Part shown: positions 38,859 through 47,979 of the stretch, one piece after another
How the letters are laid out: each line of letters starts with the position of its first letter
Position numbering within the stretch: the first letter of the stretch is position 1
NCBI GenBank assembly: GCA_016712415.1
Contig: JADJRC010000018.1
Span: 114,299 to 178,298, forward strand
DNA: 64,000 bases
From: Lewinellaceae bacterium
Lineage (GTDB): Bacteria; Bacteroidota; Bacteroidia; Chitinophagales; Saprospiraceae
Direction of reading: 5' to 3'
Program-made: the position numbers and the translations under genes
The notes under the pieces: model-generated
What the model saw: only the letters and a program-made list of their open reading frames with translations
The model's database searches: none
Told to the model about the DNA's origin: nothing

Positions 38859-39236
38859 ATGACCTACCTACACCAAGACCTCACTGACCGCATCATTCAA
38901 TGTTTCTTCAAGGTTTACAATCATCTGGGATTCGGATTTCTGGAAAAAGTCTATCAAAACGCCTTATTTTACGAGATTCAACGTGCCGGTATGAAAACGG
39001 AGGCACAAAAACCGATCAAGGTATTTTATGATACTCTTTTAGTCGGTGAATACTATGCCGATCTGGTGGTCAATGATCTTGTTATCCTTGAACTCAAAGC
39101 CGCCGAAAGTATTGCTCTCGAACATGAACTTCAACTGATTAACTACCTGAAGGCAACAGATATGGAGATAGGCCTGCTGTTGAACTTTGGACAGAAACCC
39201 GGCATTCGGAGGAAAATATTTTCGAATGTCCGGTGA
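38859..39236 (+). CDS. GxxExxY protein (PDDEXK_3 family)
   Basis: A 125-residue protein with the name-giving motif GFLEKVY (about residues 24-30) and a PD-(D/E)xK nuclease-like core: ADLVVNDLVILELKA gives the D...E-x-K set. The end HELQLINYLKATDMEIGLLLNFG is also typical. The family (PF13366) is widespread in Bacteroidota and other environmental bacteria with no known function, and is commonly seen next to repeats. Here it lies between two 178-bp inverted-repeat elements, which suggests it travels with them. The longer frame to 38757 runs into repeat DNA, so ATG 38859 is used. Confidence 0.93.
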   Translation: MTYLHQDLTDRIIQCFFKVYNHLGFGFLEKVYQNALFYEIQRAGMKTEAQKPIKVFYDTLLVGEYYADLVVNDLVILELKAAESIALEHELQLINYLKATDMEIGLLLNFGQKPGIRRKIFSNVR

Positions 39237-39248
39237 GTGTATGGCACG

Positions 39249-39426
39249 CTGATGACGCAGATTGGGCAGATTAACGCAGATATATTTTGAATAAGGGGCT
39301 TTGTGAAATTGTTGGTTACGGGATTCGTTCGGCTGGGACTTAAATCAGGTTCGAGTTGAATAAATAAGCAGATTTTCAAGGGTTTACATATTTTCCTGCG
39401 TAAATCTGTCCAATCCGCGTCATCAG
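39249..39426. mobile_element. 178-bp MITE-like element, right copy
   Basis: Same length, orientation and about 98 per cent the same sequence as 38578-38755, with inverted ends 39249-39279 and 39396-39426. Together the two copies bracket the GxxExxY gene like a composite element. The end repeats continue as two 58-bp half-units (TGCCATATACCTACGCATTT phrases) to about 39546. Confidence 0.8.
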
Positions 39427-39546
39427 TGTGCCATATACCTACGCATTTATCTGTGTCCATCTGTCTAATCTGCGTCATCTGTGTGCCATATACCTACGCA
39501 TTTATCTGCGTTAATCTGTCCAATCTGTGACATCAGTGTGCCATAC
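39427..39546. repeat. Half-unit repeats between the MITE-like copy and trxB
   Basis: Two further copies of the right-end sequence (ATCTG-T-CCAATCTG then CATCAGTGTGCCATA) in tandem, spaced about 58 bases. They end 15 bases before the trxB promoter. Confidence 0.75.
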
Positions 39547-39561
39547 ACAACACATGATTTC

Positions 39562-39569
39562 TATTTTTG
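39562..39569 (+). promoter_or_regulatory. -7 promoter element for trxB
   Basis: TATTTTTG matches TAnnTTTG, eight bases before the ATG at 39578. Confidence 0.6.
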
Positions 39570-39577
39570 CACCCGTT

Positions 39578-40506
39578 ATGGAAAAAATTAAATGCCTCAT
39601 TATCGGCGCCGGCCCGGCAGGGTACCACGGCTGCCATTTACGCTGCCCGCGCCGGCCTCAGTCCGGTCATGTACACCGGACCGCAGCCCGGCGGCCAGCT
39701 AATGATTACCAACGATGTGGAAAACTATCCCGGCTACCCGGACGGTCGCATGGGCCCCGAAATGATGGACGACTTCAAAGCGCCAGGCCGAGCGATTTGA
39801 AACGGATATCCGGCAGGAAATGATTGTGAAGGTCGATTTCACCGGTCCCGTGCACAAAGCATGGTCGGAGAGCGGGCATGAAATACACGCCCATACCGTC
39901 ATCATCGCCACTGGCGCCAGCGCCAAATGGCTCGACATCCCCGGCGAAGAACGCCTGCAGAACCTGGGCGTTTCGGCCTGTGCGGTATGCGACGGCTTCT
40001 TCTTCCGCAAGCAGGATGTAGCCATCGTCGGCGGTGGCGACACGGCTGCGGAGGAAAGCACCTACCTGGCCAAGATTTGCAAAACCGTTCACCTGCTCGT
40101 TCGCCGCGATGAAATGCGGGCTTCAAAGATCATGCAGGAGCGGGTGGTCAATACCCCGAACATCGTCGTGCACTGGAATACCTCACCGGTGGAAGTGCTG
40201 GGTGACGACGGCGTGAGCGGCGTCCGGGTTAAAAACAATAAAACCAGCGAGGTTTCCGACCTCCCCATTACGGGCTTTTTTGTCGCCATCGGCCACAAAC
40301 CCAATACAGAGATATTCAAAGACTGGCTGACGCTCGACGAAAGCGGCTACATCGTCGCCACGGCCGGCCGGACCTTTACCGGCATCCCGGCGTTTGCCTG
40401 CGGCGATGCCCAGGACAAGATTATCGCCAGGCGGTAACGGCAGCCGGAAACCGGTTGTATGGCCGCGCTGGACGCGGAACGGTACCTGGTGGAAATGGGT
40501 GTTTAG
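39578..40506 (+). pseudogene. trxB: Thioredoxin-disulfide reductase, several frameshifts
   Basis: NADPH-flavoprotein that reduces thioredoxin. Segments in order: KCLIIGAGPAG (FAD), AARAGLSPVMYTGPQPGGQL, DVENYPGYPDG, IIATGASAKWLDIPGEE, the redox motif CAVCDG, VAIVGGGDTAAEE (NADPH), and finally the FAD end FACGDAQDK and TGCMAALDAERYL. The frame changes at an extra C near 39625, an extra C near 39785, a missing T near 40424 and an extra A near 40453. Each single-base fix restores conserved sequence. As the enzyme is usually essential, assembly error is likely. The gene is framed by repeat arrays on both sides. Confidence 0.9.
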
Positions 40507-40510
40507 TTGC

Positions 40511-40710
40511 AGTTGGCACGCAGATGACACAGATTATACAGATTTTCACTGATAAAAGTGATAAAGAGTATTAAAATCTGTGTCATCAGCGTGCCAACTG
40601 CTCTAAGAACAACTGCGTTAATCTGTCCAATCTGCGTCATCTGCGTGCCAACTGCTCTAAGAACAACTGCGTTAATCTGTCCAATCTGTGTCATCAGCGT
40701 GCCAACTGCT
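40511..40710. repeat. Repeat array between trxB and a cytochrome gene
   Basis: Starts with a hairpin made of two oppositely oriented copies of the GTTGGCACGC-GATGAC end (40511-40545 and 40572-40606), then two 54-bp tandem units containing TGCGTTAATCTGTCCAATCT and GTGCCAACTGCTCTAAGAAC. It is the same family as the arrays at 38270 and 39427, in the opposite orientation. Its right end overlaps the last codons of the cytochrome gene on the minus strand. Confidence 0.85.
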
Positions 40711-41020
40711 CCGCGCAATACTGCTTCAACAACCCAACCTCCTTGTCGTCCTTGATGCGTTTCAGCATGCCGTCCAGGTGCCCGACCACCGTTTCGCCCC
40801 TGTCGAATGGCATTGACTGATACATTTTACCGCCGGGAAAATGGCAGGGATTGCAGCGGCGTTCCAGAATTGGTTGTATTTGCGCGCTGAAACTGATGGT
40901 ATCCACATCGCCTGCCGGGACGACATGGTGAACTGCCGCAGTTTCAACTGAATTCCGGTTAAAATTGAACGGCAGGCAGAATGTCATACCGCATAGCAGC
41001 AGAAAAAGCATGGTTTTCAT
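40694..41020 (-). CDS. Secreted mono-haem c-type cytochrome domain protein
   Basis: A 108-residue exported protein with a signal peptide and one haem-binding motif CNPCH in ERRCNPCHFPGGKMY, a pattern shared with small cytochrome-like domains in Bacteroidota. A later methionine could be the sixth ligand. The last residues EQLAR and the stop lie in repeat DNA of the 40511-40710 array, which also carries the double stop TGATGA. It could move electrons in the periplasm; no partner gene is adjacent. Confidence 0.82.
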   Translation of the reverse strand: MKTMLFLLLCGMTFCLPFNFNRNSVETAAVHHVVPAGDVDTISFSAQIQPILERRCNPCHFPGGKMYQSMPFDRGETVVGHLDGMLKRIKDDKEVGLLKQYCAEQLAR

Positions 41021-41231
41021 ATGTATTGCATGTTGTGTGTATCCCGCAGATGATTCCTGTTTTCAAGCCAATTTGATGCTTTTGTCTTACAGGAGGATGG
41101 AATAATCGCCCCATACAGCCAATATTAGCCTGAAGAGCAGGATCGCAGCATTTTTTGTATTCTTTGATGAGATTATTGAACAAATCTATCGCGCCACCTT
41201 AATTTGCGTCGATTTATTCAATAACCTGCAT

Positions 41232-42383
41232 ATGCTGTCCTGCCAAAAACACCTTTTCTCCCTCGACCCTGATGTCCATTATATCAACGGCGCCTATATG
41301 TCGCCCCTGCTCAAATCAGTGGAGGAGGCCGGTATGGCGGGTCTGTCCGTCAAGCGCTCTCCGAACCGCGTTGCTCCAGAAGACTTCTTTACCAATCCGG
41401 AAAAACTGCGCGCGCTGTTCGCGCGCCTCGTCAATGCTGCATCGGCCGACGAAGTGGCGCTTATCCCGTCCGTGTCGTACGGCATGGCGATCATTGCCAA
41501 AAATCTCCAGATCGAACGGGGGCAAAAGATCATCGTCACGGAAGCGCAGTTCCCGAGTAATATTTATCCCTGGATGACACTGGCGCAGGAAAAGCAGGCT
41601 GAAATTCATAGCATTGCGATGCCTGTGGAACCTGAAGGCCGCGGCAAACGCTGGAATGAACAACTGCTTGATGCCATTGATGAGCAGACTGCCCTGGTGA
41701 CGCTGGGACATGTCCACTGGGCCAATGGCACCCTGTTCGACCTCCGGGCGATTGTAGAAAAGACCCATCGTTATGGCGGAGTCGTCGTCGTGGACGGCAC
41801 ACAAAGCGTCGGCGCTCTGCCAATGGACGTGCGCCAATTTGGCATCGACGCCCTGGTATGCGCGGCGTACAAGTGGCTGCTCGGCCCTTATGCGCAGGGT
41901 TATGCGTGGTTCGGCCCCGCGTTTATCAACGGTAAACCGCTGGAGGAAAACTGGATCAATCGCCTGTACAGCGAGAATTTTGCCCGGCTGATCGACTACC
42001 AGCCCGACTACCAGCCCGGCGCCCGGCGTTTTGACGCTGGGGAACGGAGCAACTTTATCCATGTGCCGATGGGAATGGCAGGATTGGAACAGTTGCTGGA
42101 GTGGGGGGCAGATCATATTCAGGCGTATTGCCGAAACCTGATTGCAGAAGCAAGCGCTTTGTGGCGGGAACAAGGCTTTTGGGTGGAAGATCAGGAGGCC
42201 CGTGCATCGCATTTGTTCGGAATAGGACTCCCTGATGGCCTGGATTCCGGCGTTTTACAGCAACAATTCAAAGCGAAGCATATCTCTGTGTCGGTACGCG
42301 GGAGTTTTGTGCGTATCTCGCCGAATGTGTACAATGATGGAGTGGATATAGAAGCCTTGACGGAGGCGTTAAAGCAGCGATAA
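41232..42383 (+). CDS. Class V aminotransferase-fold PLP enzyme
   Basis: A 383-residue PLP-dependent enzyme of the NifS/isopenicillin-epimerase-like group. Visible: YINGAYMSPL near the N-terminus, TLGHVHWANGTLFDL, VVVVDGTQSVGALPMDV with the PLP aspartate, and the PLP lysine in CAAYKWLLGPYA. It lacks an obvious desulfurase cysteine loop, so it may be a kynureninase-like or selenocysteine-lyase-like enzyme; substrate not known. Its last 13 codons (from 42342) are homologous to part of the repeat unit downstream. Confidence 0.9.
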   Translation: MLSCQKHLFSLDPDVHYINGAYMSPLLKSVEEAGMAGLSVKRSPNRVAPEDFFTNPEKLRALFARLVNAASADEVALIPSVSYGMAIIAKNLQIERGQKIIVTEAQFPSNIYPWMTLAQEKQAEIHSIAMPVEPEGRGKRWNEQLLDAIDEQTALVTLGHVHWANGTLFDLRAIVEKTHRYGGVVVVDGTQSVGALPMDVRQFGIDALVCAAYKWLLGPYAQGYAWFGPAFINGKPLEENWINRLYSENFARLIDYQPDYQPGARRFDAGERSNFIHVPMGMAGLEQLLEWGADHIQAYCRNLIAEASALWREQGFWVEDQEARASHLFGIGLPDGLDSGVLQQQFKAKHISVSVRGSFVRISPNVYNDGVDIEALTEALKQR

Positions 42384-43146
42384 ATTTATTTGTGTTGTAG
42401 TATATTTCGGGAGCTATCCCGTGCAGACGCTCCGCGTCAGACGGGTGTCTGGTTGGCTGCGCGTGAATGCCCGTCTGACGCGAAGCGTCTGCACGGGATG
42501 GTAACGCATCAACCCCAAAGCGGCAACGCAAAGCGCAGACCGAGCGGATATAGAATCCATGATGGCTGTGTTAATGCAACGGTGAATTTGTTTGTGTTCA
42601 GTATTTTCGGGAGCCATCCCGTGCAGACGCTCGCGTCAGACGGGTGTCTGGTTGGCTCGCGTGAATGCCCGTCGACGCGGGCGTCGCAACGCATCAACCC
42701 CAAGCGGCAACGCAAGCGCAGACCGAGCGGATATAGAATCCATGATGGCTGTGTTAATGCAACGGTGAATTTGTTTGTGTTACAGTATATTTCGGGAGCC
42801 ATCCCGTGCAGACGCTTCGCGTCAGACGGGTGTCTGGTTGGCTGCGCGTGAATGCCCGTCTGACGCGGAGCGTCTGCACGGGATGGTAACGCATCAACCC
42901 CAAAGCGGCAACGCAAAGCGCAGACCGAGCGGATATAGAATCCATGATGGCTGTGTTAATGCAACGGTGAATTTGTTTGTGTTACAGTATATTTCGGGAG
43001 CCATCCCGTGCAGACGCTTCGCGTCAGACGGGTGTCTGGTTGGCTGCGCGTGAATGCCCGTCTGACGCGAAGCGTCTGCACGGGATGGTAACGCACAACC
43101 CCACACGCAAGCAGCCGGCGGATATAGAATCCGGGGGTTAATGCAC
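42342..43146. repeat. Four-unit REP-like palindrome array that includes the aminotransferase gene end
   Basis: Units start at 42342, 42544, 42727 and 42929 (202, 183, 202 and 189 bases), with a partial fifth at 43118. Each unit has a segment like the aminotransferase gene end (GCGGATATAGAATCC...), a spacer, and a large palindrome with 28-base arms around a 24-base loop: 42418-42497, 42802-42882 and 43005-43084; the one in unit 2 is eroded. The first segment is the real gene end. The array ends 88 bases before a RAYT transposase gene. Confidence 0.92.
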
Positions 43147-43233
43147 GATTTTGTGGTCCGCACGCTGGTGCGCCGCTCTGGCTCCCACGCAATAAAAGAA
43201 AACCAGAAATCCTCACAATCCAAAACAACCTGT

Positions 43234-43860
43234 ATGCAATTTATCCCCGCACAGATCTACCATGTGTACAACCAGGGCAACAACCAGGAACGCACATTTC
43301 ACGACCGTGAAGACTACCTTTTATTCCTGCAATTGGTCAGAAAACAAATCCTCCCGTATTGCCAGATTCTGGCCTGGTGCCTCATGCCCAATCATTTCCA
43401 TTTCCTGCTCGTCACCAGTTCGTTTTCCGTTCAATTGAAAAAAGTCGGAGGAAACGAATTGACAGTGCTCAATAACGGATTTCGCATGTTGCAGGTAACC
43501 TACGCGCAGTATTTCAATCGGAAGTACAGACGCACAGGCTCTTTGTTCAGGCAAAAAGCAAAATCAAAGTGCCTTTCCGATGAAGCCATTGACGAGGGAG
43601 AGATGGTTTCAAATGATACATTTAACGGATATCCCTGGACTTGTTTGCATTACATTCATCAAAATCCGGTCAAGGCAAATCTCGTGGTGCACCCCGGAGA
43701 CTGGGAGTACTCCTCCTTTTCAGATTATGCCGGAATCCGGTCTGGTACCATCTGTCAGGTGGAAACGGGCAAAAAACTGGTTGGATTGACCAACAGTGAT
43801 TTTGTCGCGGCTGATACTGTGGAACTTCCGGATTGGCGAATAAAAAAATTGTTTGTCTGA
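43234..43860 (+). CDS. REP-associated tyrosine transposase (RAYT, Y1/IS200-like)
   Basis: A 208-residue single-strand DNA transposase of the HUH/Y1 class. It shows IYHVYNQGNNQERTFHDRED, the HUH pair in MPNHFHFLL, KYRRTGSLFRQK, and the YIHQNPVKANLV motif typical of RAYTs. RAYTs cut and join at REP hairpins and are usually single-copy domesticated genes. The neighbouring palindromes at 42418-43084 are the likely substrate. The frame runs back to 43141 into array DNA, but the family N-terminus supports ATG 43234. Confidence 0.92.
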   Translation: MQFIPAQIYHVYNQGNNQERTFHDREDYLLFLQLVRKQILPYCQILAWCLMPNHFHFLLVTSSFSVQLKKVGGNELTVLNNGFRMLQVTYAQYFNRKYRRTGSLFRQKAKSKCLSDEAIDEGEMVSNDTFNGYPWTCLHYIHQNPVKANLVVHPGDWEYSSFSDYAGIRSGTICQVETGKKLVGLTNSDFVAADTVELPDWRIKKLFV

Positions 43861-44045
43861 CAGGGAGAGTGATGGAATAAATTGGCACTGGGATTAAAAA
43901 ACGTTCGGGACCTTTTACCTTCACCGCGCCACAATTTCCTGCCCAACCACTACAACCAGATTGCTGCTTAATAGTCCGGCAATTGCCTGAACTTAAGCTA
44001 CAAACCGGTATTCATCATTCATCATTTATCACTCATCATTCCAAT

Positions 44046-45116
44046 ATGAAGCGTTTTCGACCAGGTGTATTACACGGACAGGAAGTAACCGATCTGCTCA
44101 ACTATGCCAACGAGCACAATTTTGCCTTACCCGCCGTCAATGTGATCGGCACCAATTCAGTCAATGCCGTTTTGGAGACGGCTGCGGCAGTTAACAGCCC
44201 TGTAATCATTCAATTTTCGCACGGCGGCGCCGCATTTTTCGCCGGCAAGGGCCTTTCCAACGACGGACAGAAGGCCTCCATCCTTGGAGGTATTTCCGGA
44301 GCGCAGCACGTACACGCGATGGCGGAAGCCTACGGTGTACCCACGATCCTGCACACCGATCACTGCGCTTTGAACATCATTTCGTGGGTCGACGGACTGT
44401 TGGATGCAGGTGAAAAGTTTTTTGAAAAAAACGGCTTCCCCTTGTACAGCAGCCATATGCTTGACCTGTCGGAAGAACCGCTGCACGAGAATATTGAAAT
44501 ATCGTCAAAATACCTCGCCCGCATGGCCAAAATGGGCATGACCCTCGAAATCGAACTCGGCGTCACCGGTGGGGAAGAGGATGGTGTGGATAATACGGAC
44601 GTTGATTCTTCACGCCTGTATACCCAGCCTGAAGAAGTCGCCTATTCCTATGAATCGCTCAGCAAAATCAGCCCGCGTTTCACCGTAGCGGCAGCCTTTG
44701 GAAATGTACACGGCGTGTACAAACCCGGCAATGTGAAACTTCAGCCGGTCATCCTCAAAAATTCGCAGGACTACATCCGTGAAAAATACGGCCTGAGCGC
44801 CAAAACGCCCGTCAACTTTGTCTTCCACGGCGGCTCGGGATCGGCCCAGTCGGAGATTCGTGAAGCCATTGAATACGGTGCGGTGAAAATGAACATCGAT
44901 ACCGATATGCAATGGGCATTCTGGGATGGCATCCGCGGCTATTATGAGGCCAAAAAAGGTTATCTGCAAAGCCAGATCGGGAACCCGGACGGCAGCGACA
45001 AGCCCAATAAGAAATACTACGACCCGCGCGTATGGCTGCGGGAGGGTGAAAAAACCTTTGTTGCCCGATTGAAACAGGCATTTGAAGATTTGAACTGTAT
45101 TGGGAAAAACGCCTGA
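44046..45116 (+). CDS. fbaA: Class II fructose-bisphosphate aldolase
   Basis: Zinc aldolase of glycolysis and gluconeogenesis, 356 residues, class IIA like the E. coli enzyme. Visible: FALPAVNVIGTNSVNAVLE, the zinc and catalytic segment TILHTDHCAL, EIELGVTGGEEDGVDN, AAAFGNVHGVYKPGNVKL and FHGGSGSAQSEI. The frame is open to 43983, but the extra codons cover a TCATTCATCATT-type simple repeat, so ATG 44046 is the start. Confidence 0.96.
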   Translation: MKRFRPGVLHGQEVTDLLNYANEHNFALPAVNVIGTNSVNAVLETAAAVNSPVIIQFSHGGAAFFAGKGLSNDGQKASILGGISGAQHVHAMAEAYGVPTILHTDHCALNIISWVDGLLDAGEKFFEKNGFPLYSSHMLDLSEEPLHENIEISSKYLARMAKMGMTLEIELGVTGGEEDGVDNTDVDSSRLYTQPEEVAYSYESLSKISPRFTVAAAFGNVHGVYKPGNVKLQPVILKNSQDYIREKYGLSAKTPVNFVFHGGSGSAQSEIREAIEYGAVKMNIDTDMQWAFWDGIRGYYEAKKGYLQSQIGNPDGSDKPNKKYYDPRVWLREGEKTFVARLKQAFEDLNCIGKNA

Positions 45117-45167
45117 TTTTTGCATGCACCGTCATGCTGAATAATTGACGGGTTTTCTTTTTTTTCA

Positions 45168-45246
45168 GACAGGATTTACAAGATATACATGTTTGTTGGT
45201 ATGTCGGCAAAGCCGATATATGTCTCTATATCCTGTAAATCCTGTC
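45168..45246. repeat. Palindromic element between fbaA and DedA genes
   Basis: Twenty-base arms (45168-45187 and 45227-45246) with a single G-T mismatch contain the phrase GATTTACA-GAT and enclose an inner hairpin (GTCGGC...GCCGAT). It lies between convergent genes and follows a T8 tract. It could be a bidirectional terminator or another dispersed hairpin element. Confidence 0.6.
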
Positions 45247-45261
45247 CCAAAAACCTGCCTA

Positions 45262-45909
45262 TCAGCCGCGTTTCCCGAATTTTGCACGCACCACTTCGAA
45301 AAGGATCGGCAATACAGATATGCCGATAATACCGAAAACCACTATTTCAAAATTGTTTTTCACGATCGGTATTTGTCCGAAAAAGTATCCTGCAAGTGTC
45401 AAACCTGTCACCCACAACATCCCGCCGGCTATGCAATAACCGATAAAGCGGCGGTAGGTCATATTGCCTACGCCGGCTACGAATGGCGCAAACGTCCGCA
45501 CAATGGGCACAAAACGCGCGATGACGAGCGTACGGCCGCCATATTTCTCGTAGAACTCCTGCGTTTTGTCGATATACGACCGTTTGAGGAACCAGTAATC
45601 GCGGGTAAAGACCCGGTTGCCCAGGTACCTGCCGAAAAAATAATTCGTGTTGTCGCCAAGTATTGCTGCAAAAAACAGCAGCGGTATCAAAAGCCAGACA
45701 TTCAGGACGCCTGTTTTAGCCGTAATGGCGCCCGCTGCAAACAACAGCGAATCGCCGGGCAGGAAGGGCGTCACGACGAGGCCGGTTTCACAAAAAATAA
45801 TCAGCGCAAGGATCAGGTAAGTCATCACCTCATACTCGCGCATGATGTTTTCGAGATGTACGTCGAGGTGGCGGATAAAATCAAGCAACTGCGTCAGCAA
45901 GTCAATCAT
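45262..45909 (-). CDS. DedA family membrane protein
   Basis: A 215-residue inner-membrane protein of the DedA/VTT superfamily, a group with lipid scramblase or transporter roles (undecaprenyl phosphate recycling in known members). The motif ETGLVVTPFLPGDSLLF near residue 40 and the ARFVPIVRTFAPFVAG segment around 130 are diagnostic. Four to five hydrophobic helices are visible. Single gene, converging on fbaA. Confidence 0.92.
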   Translation of the reverse strand: MIDLLTQLLDFIRHLDVHLENIMREYEVMTYLILALIIFCETGLVVTPFLPGDSLLFAAGAITAKTGVLNVWLLIPLLFFAAILGDNTNYFFGRYLGNRVFTRDYWFLKRSYIDKTQEFYEKYGGRTLVIARFVPIVRTFAPFVAGVGNMTYRRFIGYCIAGGMLWVTGLTLAGYFFGQIPIVKNNFEIVVFGIIGISVLPILFEVVRAKFGKRG

Positions 45910-46167
45910 TCGGGTATGTTTTGATTTTAAAAACGGGCGCGAAGATAGAAAAGGGTTTTGAGGATTGACGGTTCAAGCATGGTGCCACATTCCGGAACAC
46001 CTGAAATTCACCCGACAAGTGTCGGGAAGCCGTCATTTGTCCATTCCATGCGGGGGTATTTTTTTTGCATCAAATTTTCTGGCTTTGAATAATAATCATC
46101 AGCATATATTTACCCGCCCGACCATCTGTCGGCATTTATTCATTTCAGGAAAAAACTTTAAAGGCTC

Positions 46168-47957
46168 GTGAAACCTACAGATATAAAGGATCCGGAATAT
46201 TTTCACAAAGTTGTTGATTGTCAGTATGCTTGTCCAGCACATACCCCCGTACCCGAGTACATCAGGCTGATCGCTGCGGAACGTTATACCGAAGCCTACA
46301 TGATCAACTGGGAGTCAAATGTGTTTCCCGGCGTACTTGGACGCACCTGCGACCGGCCCTGCGAACCGGCGTGCCGTCGGGGTAGGGTAGAGGAGGAGCC
46401 GGTGGCTATTTGCCGCCTGAAACGTGTTGCTGCGGACTACAAGGGCGACGTAAAATCACTGATGCCGGCGGGGCCATTTCCCAAAAACGGAAAGCGCATC
46501 GCCCTGATCGGCGGCGGGCCTGCATCCCTGACTGTCGCGCGTGACCTGGCACCGCTGGGCTATGAAATTCACCTGTACGACGAACAGGATGCCGGCGGCG
46601 GCATGATGCGCAGCCAAATCCCGTCCTTCCGGCTTCCGCAGGAAGTGCTGGACGAGGAAGTGAACTATATCCTGGACATGGGTATCCACACTCAGTTCAA
46701 GACCTATGTGTCCAGTATGCGGGAGATGCTCGCCAGGGATTACGACGTCATATTTGTCGGCACCGGCGCGCCGCGCGGGCGCGACCTGCCCGACCTGCCG
46801 GGGCGCTGGGAAGCGACCAAAAATATCCAGATCGGCATCGAGTTTCTGGCGAGTGTGGCTTTTGGCCACATCGACAAGATCGGTAAAAAAGTGCTGGTAC
46901 TTGGCGGTGGCAATACGGCCATGGACTGTTGCCGCACCTCCCGGCGTTTGGGTGGCGACGACGTCAAAGTGGTGGTTCGGAGCCCTTTCACCGAAATGAA
47001 AGCATCGCCCTGGGAAAAAGAAGATGCCATGCACGAAGACATTCCGATCTACGACAACCACGTGCCGAAATCATTTGTCGTGGAAAACGGCCAACTAAAA
47101 GGCATGACATTCCAGAAAGTAGAAGCCGTTTACGATGAAAAAGGCAGGCGCTCGCTGGTGCCGACGGGCGAACCCGATGTGTTTTTTGAAGCCGATGATG
47201 TGCTGATCGCCGTAGGGCAGGAAAATGCATTTCCCTGGGTGGAGCGCGACCTTGGCCTGGAGTTCGATAAATGGGAAGTGCCCGTTTTGAACGAAAAAAC
47301 CTTTCAGTCGACCCTGCCCAATGTGTTTTTGGCGGCGACTCTGCGCTGGGCCCCAAAAACGTCATTACCGCCGTCGCACACGGCCACCAGGCAGCCATCT
47401 CGATCGACCTGTACTGCCAGGGCAAGGATATTGCCGCAGAACGGCCTGGGCCGACAACGAACCTGATTCACCAGAAAATGGGCATCCACGAATGGATATA
47501 CGACAGTTCCATTGCGCCTGACCTCAGGTTTAAGGTGCCGCACGCAGAAAAAACCAAGACACTGAAAGACCGGAAGATGGAAGTCGAACTTGGATTCGAC
47601 CCACAACTCGGGTTCAAGGAAGCGCAGCGTTGCCTGAACTGCGACGTCCAAACACTTTTTTCTACCGACCGTTGCATCGAGTGCGACGCCTGCGTAGATA
47701 TATGTCCGACATCGTGCATTACATTCACACACAATGGAGAAGAAGCGGATCTGCGAACGCGGCTCAACGCCCCGGCCACAGACCTGACACAAGACTTGTA
47801 TGTTTCTGACGAACTGCCCACCAAACGGGTCATGATCAAAGATGAAGACGTATGCCTGCATTGCGGCCTTTGCGCCGAACGTTGCCCTACAGCGGCATGG
47901 GATATGCAGAAATACCTGTACAGTGTTACAAAAGCCGGCGGAATCAAATATTCATAA
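46168..47957 (+). pseudogene. GltD-like FAD/NAD(P) oxidoreductase with ferredoxin domain, one frameshift
   Basis: Probable electron-transfer subunit for the downstream 2-oxoacid:ferredoxin oxidoreductase. The N-terminal Fe-S region has CQYACPAHTPV and CDRPCEPACRRG. It is followed by FAD-binding ALIGGGPASLT, NAD(P)-binding VLVLGGGNTAMD, and FADDVLIAVGQ-like sequence. The C-terminus is a 2[4Fe-4S] domain with CIECDACVDICP and CLHCGLCAERCP. The frame breaks at a T5 tract (47326-47330); one more T gives the conserved FFGGDSALGP. The start is GTG 46168. Most probably an assembly error, since both halves are intact. Confidence 0.9.
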
Positions 47958-47979
47958 CCATCTTAACCCACACGTCGCC

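Noticed and set aside
38511..39478. Minus-strand ORFs of about 100 codons in the 178-bp elements
   Set aside because: The two are translations of the same repeat and break at unit edges; the GxxExxY frame is the real gene.
42390..43228. Several short ORFs on both strands in the palindrome array
   Set aside because: They repeat with the array units and contain only palindrome translations; no conserved protein.
45117..45160. T8 tract after fbaA as a simple terminator
   Set aside because: No stable stem directly before the T run; the palindrome lies after it.
45965..46171. 68-codon ORF before the GltD-like gene
   Set aside because: Atypical composition, no motif, and it overlaps the GTG start of the following gene; only a small CCCGACA/TGTCGGG hairpin is notable.
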